Below are positions 9,855 to 17,941 of a stretch of 64,000 nt of DNA, in pieces (position 1 is the first letter of the stretch; each line of letters starts with the position of its first letter). This DNA is from Porphyromonadaceae bacterium UBA7207 (lineage in GTDB: Bacteria; Bacteroidota; Bacteroidia; Bacteroidales; Muribaculaceae): contig DKUJ01000032.1 in NCBI GenBank assembly GCA_002490635.1, positions 1,159 to 65,158 on the forward strand, given 5' to 3'. The position numbers were made by a program, and so were the translations under genes. The notes beneath the pieces were generated by a model. The model saw nothing but the letters and a program-made list of their open reading frames with translations. It was not told the origin of the DNA and searched no databases.

Positions 9855-10073
9855 ATGGAAAAAGCAGACAAAAATCTCAAAGACTTCGTGGAAGGTCTGG
9901 AACTGACTATCCTCAACAACGAAGATAGCATTCTTCTCGACGGGATGGTAGGAACAAGCGGAGCATCCAACACTGGATGTAATACCGACCACAACTGTAG
10001 CCCAAATTGCGGTAGCACTATTGATAACTGTCACGCAGGCAACTGTTATGCCGGATGCGGCGTTAAGCCATAA
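9855..10073 (+). CDS. Six-cysteine RiPP precursor peptide 2
   Basis: A 72-residue paralogue of the peptide at 9416. The leader (1-37) ends in the same MVGTSGA block, and the core has six cysteines at 42, 48, 52, 59, 64 and 68 with exactly the same spacing. The conserved core framework reads C-N-[ST]-D-H-N-C, then P, C, S-T, D-N-C-H-A, N-C and A-G-C-G. It differs mainly at small or polar positions between the cysteines, as expected of paralogous toxins or signals under a fixed crosslink pattern. It lies 54 bases before the radical SAM gene, with a hairpin between them. Confidence 0.8.
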   Translation: MEKADKNLKDFVEGLELTILNNEDSILLDGMVGTSGASNTGCNTDHNCSPNCGSTIDNCHAGNCYAGCGVKP

Positions 10074-10082
10074 TAAAAAAAT

Positions 10083-10118
10083 GGAGGCTTTCTCCAAACA
10101 GACACGGAGGAGGCCTCC
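10083..10118 (+). terminator. Hairpin between precursor 2 and the maturase (possible attenuator)
   Basis: GGAGGC (10083-10088) pairs with GCCTCC (10113-10118), and CTCC (10092-10095) with GGAG (10106-10109). No T-tract follows, so partial termination or RNA processing is more likely than full termination. It would let the peptides be made in excess over the enzymes. Confidence 0.4.
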
Positions 10119-10127
10119 GATTAATCC

Positions 10128-11414
10128 ATGAAAAGAAGCACGTATAATTCAGTCATTCCTTTGGGCTCGGGACTCAGCCTGCTGTATAATGCGGTGAGCG
10201 ATGAGTTTCTGGTCTTTAAGAATGGCCTGTTGGATAAGGAATGGAATCCGGAGTCGCTTGGCACGCAGCTATACGACCGTCTGAAGCAGGGCGAATTCAT
10301 CATTGATGAGGATGTTGATGAAAAGCAGCGGTACATCGATAAATCAATCCGGAAGCTTGAGACCGATCGGAACTTCCATATTATAGTCAACCCAACACTG
10401 CAATGTAATTTCCGCTGCTGGTATTGCTATGAAGAGCATCTTCCGTCCAAAATGGACGAAAGCACTGTTTCAGGCGTAAAGAATCTCATCGGCACATTAG
10501 CGAAGCAGGGTAAGAACGTGACCCTGTCCTTTTTCGGCGGGGAGCCTCTTATATATTATGCCGAGATCATGAAGCCACTGATCGAATATGCCAACACCGT
10601 ATGTAATGAGAACGGTGTCGGATTCGAAACCAATGCGACTTCGAACGGATTCCTGTTTACCAAGCCTGTAATTGAAGAGCTTCGCGCCAATAATTTCAAA
10701 TACGTGCAGATTACCCTCGACGGCAACGAGGAACAACACAACAAGGTAAGACACACAGCCGACGGGCTTGGTTCGTATAAACGGATAGTGTCGAACATAT
10801 GCCTTCTGGCGCAGAACGGAATTGAAATAATACTTCGTTTCAACTACACGCCGGACAATATCAACGGCATAAAGGATGTAGCACAGGAATTCGCACACCT
10901 TAGCGGAGCTGAACGCGGGCGCATCCATGTGTCGCTACATAGGGTATGGCAGGAAGAGGACGTGGAACCGGTTGTCCTCGAACAGGCAATAAGCGCATAC
11001 ACACAACTGGGAATCGATGCGAAGCCAACGCTATTCGGCGACTTCTGCTATGGCGACAAGCCCAACAGCATTGTTGTGAATTTCAACGGCGATTTATATA
11101 AATGCACTGCCGTTGATTTCTTCAACACACCACGCGACGGTTACATCAGCTCTGACGGCAGTCTGCATTGGGAAAACGGCAGCCTTGAAAAACGCCTGTC
11201 GATGATTTTCTCGAATGCTGAATGCCAGACATGCCGGATATTCCCGCTATGCCACGGCGGCTGCTCTACCTGGCACATAAAATCCCCGGATGGATATTGC
11301 ATACTCGATTACAACGACGAGAAAAAAGACGATGTAATCCTGCAGAGATTCCTGTTCAACCTTCGCTCGAAACGGCACTGGCAATCAATGCTGTTAAAAA
11401 CTGAAAAACCATGA
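10128..11414 (+). CDS. Radical SAM/SPASM peptide maturase
   Basis: Cytoplasmic radical SAM enzyme of 428 residues, the probable modifier of the two six-cysteine peptides. The N-terminal 80 residues resemble the substrate-binding region of RiPP maturases. The radical SAM cluster motif C93-x3-C97-x2-C100 sits in 'CNFRCWYC', with 'FFGGEP' (135-140) as the SAM-binding GGE motif. A C-terminal SPASM region carries seven more cysteines (C307, C326, C366, C369, C375, C379, C391; 'CQTCRIFPLCHGGC'), enough for auxiliary iron-sulfur clusters. Such enzymes form thioether or carbon crosslinks; which bond is made here is not evident. Its stop overlaps the next gene's start (ATGA). Confidence 0.9.
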   Translation: MKRSTYNSVIPLGSGLSLLYNAVSDEFLVFKNGLLDKEWNPESLGTQLYDRLKQGEFIIDEDVDEKQRYIDKSIRKLETDRNFHIIVNPTLQCNFRCWYCYEEHLPSKMDESTVSGVKNLIGTLAKQGKNVTLSFFGGEPLIYYAEIMKPLIEYANTVCNENGVGFETNATSNGFLFTKPVIEELRANNFKYVQITLDGNEEQHNKVRHTADGLGSYKRIVSNICLLAQNGIEIILRFNYTPDNINGIKDVAQEFAHLSGAERGRIHVSLHRVWQEEDVEPVVLEQAISAYTQLGIDAKPTLFGDFCYGDKPNSIVVNFNGDLYKCTAVDFFNTPRDGYISSDGSLHWENGSLEKRLSMIFSNAECQTCRIFPLCHGGCSTWHIKSPDGYCILDYNDEKKDDVILQRFLFNLRSKRHWQSMLLKTEKP

Positions 11415-13747
11415 AACTGAAACACAGCATCGCACTACTTGGTATTCTTGGTATCTATTTCCAGGGACTGGCCTACAGCATAACAGGCCTTATTGTCGAC
11501 GAAGATTCCCACAAGCCATTGCATCATGCTTTCTTTGAGGCACGGAATGCCGATAACCGCGTTGTAATAGGCAATCAGTCCGCTCAAGACGGGCGATTTA
11601 TGTCCGGAGAGGTTACCGACAGCCTGCTGAACATAATGGTCTACCACCAGGACTACGATACCCTGTATATGAAGTTGCAGGGTATGCCGGAAGGGCTTTC
11701 CGATCTGGGCGTGATAGCTCTGCGCCGAACGGCGGAACAGCTGAAAGAACTGACAGTCACGGCATCGCCTGTTGTCCAGGGTGTCGATAAGTTCATAGTC
11801 TACCCTACCGCCCGGGAAGTCGACCAGAGCGCGACATCCCTCGGCCTGCTCGACCAGCTGCAATACAGACTCCCCGGACTTCGCGTCATTGAAACGCTCG
11901 GGCAAGTCACCATCTACGGGCAGGCACCCCAGTATCTGATTAACGGGCGTAAAGTACAGTATTCAAGGATATTGGGTCTTAACAACGACGACATTCTCAG
12001 AATAGAGTACTACGACAACCCCCAGCTGCGTTTCGGCGACCGCCCTGCCATTAATTTCATCATGAAGCCACGGACCGATGGCGGCTCCGTATTCGCCAGC
12101 GCCCGCTCGGCTGTGACTACGGGTAATGCCGCCGGAAATCTCGGGCTCACTTATTTCCGAGGCAAATCGGAATGGAATCTAAACTACAATATCGACCATA
12201 GGTCCTACAACGACCGCCGGGTAAGTTTCCATGAGGAATTCTTCGGCCGTCCGGAAATTGTGAGCAGAACGGGAACAGGACAGCCCGGTAAATTCGCATA
12301 CACCACCAATTATCTGGCGCTCGACTACACATTCATGCCCTCGAGCAAGACATTGTTCGCCGTAAACGTGGCAGGCTCGCTTTACCGTCAGAACCTGAAC
12401 GACATCGCGGATATCCGCCAGACAACAGGCTCCATCACTCAGAACTTCACAACCTCTACATACCGTACCGCAAATATTAAGACGCCCTCCGCCGACCTTT
12501 ATCTGAGGCATAATGTAAAGCAGAACCATACGATTGAAGCAAATGCTTTCGGAACCTATAACGACGGAAATTTTTTCAGGGACTACGACAACACCTTCGA
12601 TAAATCGTCGATAAAATCGACTACCGACAACAGTTCGTGGCGCGCCGGCGGCGAGGTAAAGTACAGCATCTATTTCAAGAACGCCTCCACATATTTCGGA
12701 ATCACCGACACCTACAATCGCGCCACAAGCGATCTTATCGAGAACGGCACTCCGAGCCGCAGCAGAGTCGGGGTAAACAATCTGTTTATATTCGGGCAGC
12801 TGGCAGGCCGCCTGTTCAACCGCCTTTCCTACACTGCCAACGTCGGCTTCAAGACTTTCCACTCGAGCGACGGCACAGAGAGCCGGAGCGCGTCCAGAGG
12901 CAAAGCCTCCCTATACCTCACATACAATATCTCGAAACCGTTCTCTCTGAGATATATGTTCATCTACGACCCGTCCATGCCCGGCATCGGGAATCAGAGC
13001 GAGCTGATACAGAGTGTGAACGAACTCGAAGTGCGCAAGGGCAACATCAATATAAAACCGACGATGCTCATCAAGAATCAGATTACCGCCTTGTATATGG
13101 TCAATAATTTCGGAGCATCACTGCAGGCAAGCCACAGTCGCACCAACAATCCGATATTCTACGATTACTCGCTCATCACCGATGCCACGAGTCCGTACTA
13201 CAACCGCTTCCTCGGCCAGACTGTCAATGGCCGCTATAACGAGAATTTCACCGTGCAGGGCGAGATATCGTACCGCAACATATTCGGTCATCTGAATATA
13301 GGCGGAAACGGCGGCTGGAGCAAGTACAAGGGCGTGCGCAGCACCTGGAGCAATTCCTACGACTTCGGCTTCGGCAGCATCTACGCCACGTTCTTTGTGG
13401 AGAACTTCTCCCTCTCCGCACAGTACACCATCTCACCGTTCTATTCGCTGTCGGGCAACACATACGCCAGTCCCGAGCGCTGGAACACCATAACGGCACA
13501 GTACCGCTGGCGAAACTGGTTCTTCAATGTCACTGCCGTAAACCTTTTCACCAAGCGCGGCGGCAGATACCATTCGTGGTCGGATACTCCGGCACACACA
13601 TACGAAGATAGGGTCGACATCCATAACTGCGGCAATATGATTATGCTCGGAGTTACCTACAGAGCCAATTTCGGAAAATCCATGAACAAAGGAAAACGCA
13701 CCGTCCGCAATGGAGGTGTCGACACCGGCATTGACATGAGTCTATGA
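11411..13747 (+). CDS. Outer-membrane beta-barrel protein of the RiPP operon
   Basis: A 778-residue barrel protein with a signal peptide (1-22), a short beta-sandwich domain (about 23-110), a plug-like domain ('YLINGRKVQYSRI', 'ILRIEYYDNPQLRFG', about 115-220) and a barrel extending to about 760. It is overlapped by four bases with both the maturase upstream and the PCAT downstream, so it is made together with them. It has the same organisation as the barrels at 36 and 25406, though sequence similarity is modest. No TonB box is evident. Given the lack of HlyD/TolC genes, it may be the outer-membrane exit, or instead a self-receptor or sensor; this is inference. Confidence 0.8.
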   Translation: MKLKHSIALLGILGIYFQGLAYSITGLIVDEDSHKPLHHAFFEARNADNRVVIGNQSAQDGRFMSGEVTDSLLNIMVYHQDYDTLYMKLQGMPEGLSDLGVIALRRTAEQLKELTVTASPVVQGVDKFIVYPTAREVDQSATSLGLLDQLQYRLPGLRVIETLGQVTIYGQAPQYLINGRKVQYSRILGLNNDDILRIEYYDNPQLRFGDRPAINFIMKPRTDGGSVFASARSAVTTGNAAGNLGLTYFRGKSEWNLNYNIDHRSYNDRRVSFHEEFFGRPEIVSRTGTGQPGKFAYTTNYLALDYTFMPSSKTLFAVNVAGSLYRQNLNDIADIRQTTGSITQNFTTSTYRTANIKTPSADLYLRHNVKQNHTIEANAFGTYNDGNFFRDYDNTFDKSSIKSTTDNSSWRAGGEVKYSIYFKNASTYFGITDTYNRATSDLIENGTPSRSRVGVNNLFIFGQLAGRLFNRLSYTANVGFKTFHSSDGTESRSASRGKASLYLTYNISKPFSLRYMFIYDPSMPGIGNQSELIQSVNELEVRKGNINIKPTMLIKNQITALYMVNNFGASLQASHSRTNNPIFYDYSLITDATSPYYNRFLGQTVNGRYNENFTVQGEISYRNIFGHLNIGGNGGWSKYKGVRSTWSNSYDFGFGSIYATFFVENFSLSAQYTISPFYSLSGNTYASPERWNTITAQYRWRNWFFNVTAVNLFTKRGGRYHSWSDTPAHTYEDRVDIHNCGNMIMLGVTYRANFGKSMNKGKRTVRNGGVDTGIDMSL

Positions 13748-15939
13748 TAAAGGGGAAATTCCCTCTGTTCTGGCAGGCGGAGTCCACAGACTGTGGACCC
13801 GCCTGCCTGCAAATGCTCTGCCACTATTACGGGCGCAGACACTCCCAGCGGTTCATAAAGGACAAAATCGACATATCGCGCATAGGAGTTACCGTGGGCG
13901 ACCTGCTGCGTTGCAGCAAGGAACTCGGCTTCGACTCCGTGGCGGCAAAGATGAGCCTTGACCAGGCGGCTAAGCTGGAAATTCCGGTTATCCTGCACTG
14001 GAAATCGATTCATTTTGTGGTCCTGTACAAAATCAGGCAGACAAAAAACGGCCCGGTATTCTGGATTGCAGACCCCGCAAACGGAAAGATTGCCTTCAAG
14101 GAGAAAGACTTTGCCGACTGTTTCATATCGGAAGACGGCAAGGGTGTCGCCATTATTCCATATCCCACCGCCGAATTCCATAAGTCTGCCGAATCCGCGG
14201 ATGAAGACAGCAATGATGTAATCCGCAATATTGTCCATAAGATATTCCGGCAGCGTGGCGCCATAATCGCCTCGATATTGCTCACCGCGTTTTCGATGGT
14301 ATGCTCATGGATGCTGCCCTATCTTTACCAGTCAATTATCGACAATGGAGTATTGACAAGGAATACCGGATATATCGTCACTTTCCTTTCGATACAGATA
14401 GCCTTTTTCATAGGCTATCTGCTGAGCAATGTCGCGGGCAGCTATATTCTCAGCAGGCTTAACTTCCGCCTGAGCATTGTCTTTATCCGCGATTTACTCA
14501 ACAAGGTCATGCGGCTGCCACTGAAGTATTTCGAGACTCATCTGAGCGGAGAGTTTCTGCAACGCCTGGACGATTTCAACCGTCTGCGCGTATTCCTCAC
14601 CGACCAGATTATCGGCATGCTGTTCTCTATCCTCAACCTCCTGCTCTTCGGATCGCTGCTCTGCTATTTCTCTCCTGTGGCATTCTGCCTGTTTGTTGTT
14701 TTTGCGGTATTGTCATTTCTGTGGGGCAGCTATTTCATCAAAGAGCGGAAATTTATCGACTACACACTGTTCTCCCTACAGGCCAAGAACCGCAATCTGC
14801 TGTACGATATAATGTCGGGCATGGCCGACATCAAAATCAACAACGCGCACAAATACCATCTCGACATCTGGGAAGACAATCAGTCACAGATAAACGACCT
14901 GCAGTTCAGGCAACTGAAACTGAACTACAAGATGAACACCGGCAGGCTTTCGTTCAACCAGCTGCAAAGCATAATAATTCTCGGCGGGTGCTGTATATTC
15001 GCCGCGAATTCGAACCTCTCACTTGGCGTTCTCATGAGCATAAGCTATGTGCTCGGCCAGCTCACCGGCCCTGTCAACAGCCTGCAGGATTTCAGGTTCC
15101 AGATACAGAACGCAAGAATCTCGGCCGACCGCCTCTATGAGCTGCAACGCAAGGAAAACGAATCGGAATCCGACGATATGGCCGGCAAGGTACCGGCATT
15201 CGGCAACATCCGCCTGGAAAACGTATGTTTCAAATATCCGGGCAGTTTCTCTCCATATATTCTCAAGGACTTTTCCCTGTCGATTCCAACAGGCAAGATA
15301 ACGGCAATCGTCGGCAACAGCGGCTGCGGCAAAACCACTCTGATAAAGCTGCTGCTGGCATTCTACAGACCTCAGGCCGGAAATATCTGCATCGGCAATT
15401 CAAACCTGCAATCCATAAACATCAATTCCTGGAGGAATATCTGCGGAGCCGTTCTGCAGAACGGATGCATATTCAGCGGCACTATTGCCGAAAACATCGC
15501 GCTCGACACCGCCATTGACAAGGAGCGGCTCGGCTCCGCGGCACACACGGCATGCATCGATGATTTCATTGCCACCCTTCCTGCAAACTACAATACCCGC
15601 ATCGGTGGCAGCGGACTTGAGCTGAGCCAAGGACAGAAGCAGCGCATACTGATAGCCCGCGCGGTATACCGCAATCCGCAAATCCTCATATTCGATGAGG
15701 CCACGTCGTCGCTCGACACAATCACCGAACGCAGGTTGATGGACAATCTCAAAGAGGTGTTCAAGGATAAAACCGTAATCATCATCGCACACAGGCTGAG
15801 CACTGTCAGAAATGCCGATAATATAGTGTATATAAACAATGGCACTATAGTCGAACAAGGCACACACGACGGGCTTGTCAGGCAGAAAGGCATGTACTAT
15901 TCCCTGATCCGGAACCAACTGGACCTGGAAACAGTCTGA
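13744..15939 (+). CDS. Peptidase-containing ABC transporter (PCAT) of the RiPP operon
   Basis: A 731-residue exporter predicted to remove the leader of the modified peptides and move the core across the inner membrane. The C39 peptidase domain has C17 ('STDCGPAC'), H90 ('IHFVV') and D110 ('IADPANG'). The transmembrane domain spans about 165-450. The ATPase domain has Walker A 'GNSGCGKTT', signature 'LSQGQ' and Walker B 'ILIFDEATSS'. Every catalytic element is present. The start overlaps the barrel stop (ATGA), and it is the last gene of the operon. The closest relative in the window is the PCAT at 2367, which has the same 'ACIDDFIATLP' helix. Confidence 0.9.
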   Translation: MIKGKFPLFWQAESTDCGPACLQMLCHYYGRRHSQRFIKDKIDISRIGVTVGDLLRCSKELGFDSVAAKMSLDQAAKLEIPVILHWKSIHFVVLYKIRQTKNGPVFWIADPANGKIAFKEKDFADCFISEDGKGVAIIPYPTAEFHKSAESADEDSNDVIRNIVHKIFRQRGAIIASILLTAFSMVCSWMLPYLYQSIIDNGVLTRNTGYIVTFLSIQIAFFIGYLLSNVAGSYILSRLNFRLSIVFIRDLLNKVMRLPLKYFETHLSGEFLQRLDDFNRLRVFLTDQIIGMLFSILNLLLFGSLLCYFSPVAFCLFVVFAVLSFLWGSYFIKERKFIDYTLFSLQAKNRNLLYDIMSGMADIKINNAHKYHLDIWEDNQSQINDLQFRQLKLNYKMNTGRLSFNQLQSIIILGGCCIFAANSNLSLGVLMSISYVLGQLTGPVNSLQDFRFQIQNARISADRLYELQRKENESESDDMAGKVPAFGNIRLENVCFKYPGSFSPYILKDFSLSIPTGKITAIVGNSGCGKTTLIKLLLAFYRPQAGNICIGNSNLQSININSWRNICGAVLQNGCIFSGTIAENIALDTAIDKERLGSAAHTACIDDFIATLPANYNTRIGGSGLELSQGQKQRILIARAVYRNPQILIFDEATSSLDTITERRLMDNLKEVFKDKTVIIIAHRLSTVRNADNIVYINNGTIVEQGTHDGLVRQKGMYYSLIRNQLDLETV

Positions 15940-15946
15940 AATTCAT

Positions 15947-16585
15947 CTATTTTTTGCGGATTATGGTGAGGCCGTCGCGCAGGGGGATGATTATTTTCTC
16001 CACGCTGTCGTCGGCGGCCACAAGGTCATTGAACAAGGCAATGCCTGCCGTCTGAGGGTCGCTGCCGGCGCTGTCGGCATTCAGTATCTTGTCGCTCCAC
16101 AGGGTGTTGTCGGCGATGATGAAAGCCCCGGATGGCAGCAGCGGCAACAACGCCTTGTAGTACAGATGGTAGTGGCGCTTGTTGGCGTCGATAAACACAA
16201 GGTCCACCGGCCTGCCCGACCGGCACAGCTCCGGGGCAAGCTCCAGGGCATCGCCGATGTGCAGCGTTATGTCGCCTCCGCGCTCGCCGGCGGCAAGGGT
16301 GGCCGCAAGCTCATCGGCATAGTCGCTGTCGATTTCCACGGTATCCAGCGTGCAGCCCTCCGGCATGGCGGCAGCCATGGCGAGCGCCGAATATCCAGTG
16401 AAGGCGCCTAACTCGAGAATACGCCCCGGACGAATCATGCGCACCAGCATGGCCAGCAGTCGCCCCTGGGCGTTGTCGGAGCACATACGCGGATAGAGGC
16501 GCCCCAGATGTGTGGCACGGTACAGCGCGGACAGAGCCGGGGGTTCGGCGTCGATATGCGCATCGATATAGTCTTCGCGGGTCAT
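15947..16585 (-). CDS. Class I SAM-dependent O-methyltransferase (catechol/caffeoyl-CoA OMT family)
   Basis: A 212-residue soluble methyltransferase with SAM motif 'ILELGAFTGYSALAMA', 'DTVEIDSD' and 'VDLVFIDANKRHYHLYY'. These are hallmarks of the family that includes catechol and caffeoyl-CoA O-methyltransferases; bacterial members often act on unknown small molecules. It is the last gene of the minus-strand run, and its ATG overlaps the stop of the small membrane protein. A longer open frame starting at 16825 is a shadow of that gene. It converges tail to tail with the PCAT gene, only 7 bases apart. Confidence 0.85.
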   Translation of the reverse strand: MTREDYIDAHIDAEPPALSALYRATHLGRLYPRMCSDNAQGRLLAMLVRMIRPGRILELGAFTGYSALAMAAAMPEGCTLDTVEIDSDYADELAATLAAGERGGDITLHIGDALELAPELCRSGRPVDLVFIDANKRHYHLYYKALLPLLPSGAFIIADNTLWSDKILNADSAGSDPQTAGIALFNDLVAADDSVEKIIIPLRDGLTIIRKK

Positions 16586-16863
16586 TGCAGTGGGTAGCAC
16601 AGCAGCCACATGGCGCCATGCGTGAGAATGGTTATGAAAATGAGAATCCAGGTGAGTTCGGGGCTGCGGCTCCAGGCCTTCCAGGCACAGAAGCCGGCAA
16701 GCAGCACCCATGCCGGATATAACCACAGGAGTGTGTGCGCCAGGTCGCCTTCGGGATTGCCTGCTATAAGCCAGGGCATGTCGGCCACCGGCAACATGCT
16801 GGCGACAATCACAATCTTCACCCATAGAGGCAGAGGGCGCTGCGGCAGTTCGTCAGCACTCAT
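16582..16863 (-). CDS. Small membrane protein, three predicted helices
   Basis: A 93-residue protein, not recognised by family. Three hydrophobic segments are visible (about 14-34, 43-63 and 70-90), separated by short polar loops ('GNPEGD', 'KAWSRSPE'). Both ends overlap neighbouring genes by four bases (ATGA), which supports it as a real gene. A longer frame upstream on the same strand runs antiparallel through the epimerase and has no membrane character. Confidence 0.65.
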   Translation of the reverse strand: MSADELPQRPLPLWVKIVIVASMLPVADMPWLIAGNPEGDLAHTLLWLYPAWVLLAGFCAWKAWSRSPELTWILIFITILTHGAMWLLCYPLQ

Positions 16864-17933
16864 GCTTTTACGGTTTTCTTTGCCTCCGCGGCAGCCTTTT
16901 TGGCGGCGATATATGCCTCTACGGTACGGCGCACGCCCTCTTCGAGATTCACCTTGGGGCTGAAGCCGAAATCGGCCTGCGCATCGGCCACCGAGCAATT
17001 CCAGTTGCGCTGGCGCATGATCTTGAACTTGTCGCGGTTGAGCGTGGAGGGTTTCAGAGTCAGCGCAGCCACCTTTTCGGCGACAACCGAAGCCACATAT
17101 GCCATCCACAGCGGAAGCTTAACCGGCACCACCCACGAGCGCCCGAGCGCTTTCGACACCATGGTGCGGAACTGGCTCTGGGTGTATGCCGCAGGCTCGC
17201 TGATTATGTAGCGTTTATGGATTGTATCCGGCGAAGCGATGGCATCGAACATGGCGGCCACGAGGTCGTCGACATAGATGAATGTAAGCATCTGGCGACG
17301 GTAGCCCACGCCGAAGTCGAAATGGCGGTCGATGCATTTCACCATCATCAGGTAGTCCTGCTCACGCGGCCCGTACACACCCGTGGGGCGGAAAATGGTC
17401 CACGGCAACCAGTTCTGAGTACTCAGAAATGTTTCGGCCTTTATTTTACTGAGACCGTAGCGCGTGTTCGGATTGGGTACAGCCTTGGAGTCGATGGGCG
17501 TGTAGTTCTTCTCATCGACAGGGCCGAGAGCGCTCAGAGAACTCATGAACAGGAAATGCCCGGGCACGGCACCAAGCCGGTAGATGGCTTCCGTGAAGTC
17601 GCGGAGATAACCGTAGTTTATGCGGTTGAAATCGGCGAAGCGTGCGCACTTTGTGGCGCCGAGATTGTAGATTATGCTGTTCCACCGGCGTGCCTTCGGA
17701 AGCGCTTCGCCGAGAGCTGTCTCAAGGGCGTCGGCATCGTCATAGTCCAGCACCACAAAGTGTATGCGGCTGTCGGTGAGATATCGCCGCGAGGTGCTCT
17801 CGCGCACGGCGGCATATACCTCGTAGCCACGGCGCAGACCTTCCTCGACAATAAATCCGCCGATGAATCCGCCGGCGCCCACCACAAGTAGGGTCGGCTT
17901 GTCTGCCGCAGTATTCTTGCTGTTATTATCCAT
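16860..17933 (-). CDS. NAD(P)-dependent epimerase/dehydratase (extended SDR)
   Basis: A 357-residue Rossmann protein with nucleotide-binding 'GAGGFIGGF' near the N-terminus, 'MSSLSALG' and the catalytic 'YGLSK' (Y-x3-K). 'FRPTGVYGPREQDY' is a substrate-side motif. Family members act on nucleotide sugars or on steroid/dihydroflavonol-type substrates; the specific one is unknown. The ATG at 17933 is preferred; an upstream TTG at 17945 would give four more residues and a 4-base overlap with the glycosyltransferase stop. The neighbouring glycosyltransferase hints at a glycan role. Confidence 0.85.
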   Translation of the reverse strand: MDNNSKNTAADKPTLLVVGAGGFIGGFIVEEGLRRGYEVYAAVRESTSRRYLTDSRIHFVVLDYDDADALETALGEALPKARRWNSIIYNLGATKCARFADFNRINYGYLRDFTEAIYRLGAVPGHFLFMSSLSALGPVDEKNYTPIDSKAVPNPNTRYGLSKIKAETFLSTQNWLPWTIFRPTGVYGPREQDYLMMVKCIDRHFDFGVGYRRQMLTFIYVDDLVAAMFDAIASPDTIHKRYIISEPAAYTQSQFRTMVSKALGRSWVVPVKLPLWMAYVASVVAEKVAALTLKPSTLNRDKFKIMRQRNWNCSVADAQADFGFSPKVNLEEGVRRTVEAYIAAKKAAAEAKKTVKA

Positions 17934-17941
17934 TGTGTGTG

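Noticed and set aside
9613..9906. 97-codon frame between and across the two precursor peptides
   Set aside because: It spans the promoter of precursor 2 and overlaps both peptides out of frame; composition is non-coding.
9416..10073. Metallothionein-like peptides
   Set aside because: Cys/His content could bind metal, but the conserved leader, paralogous pair, radical SAM maturase and C39 exporter fit a modified exported peptide much better; metal binding is not excluded.
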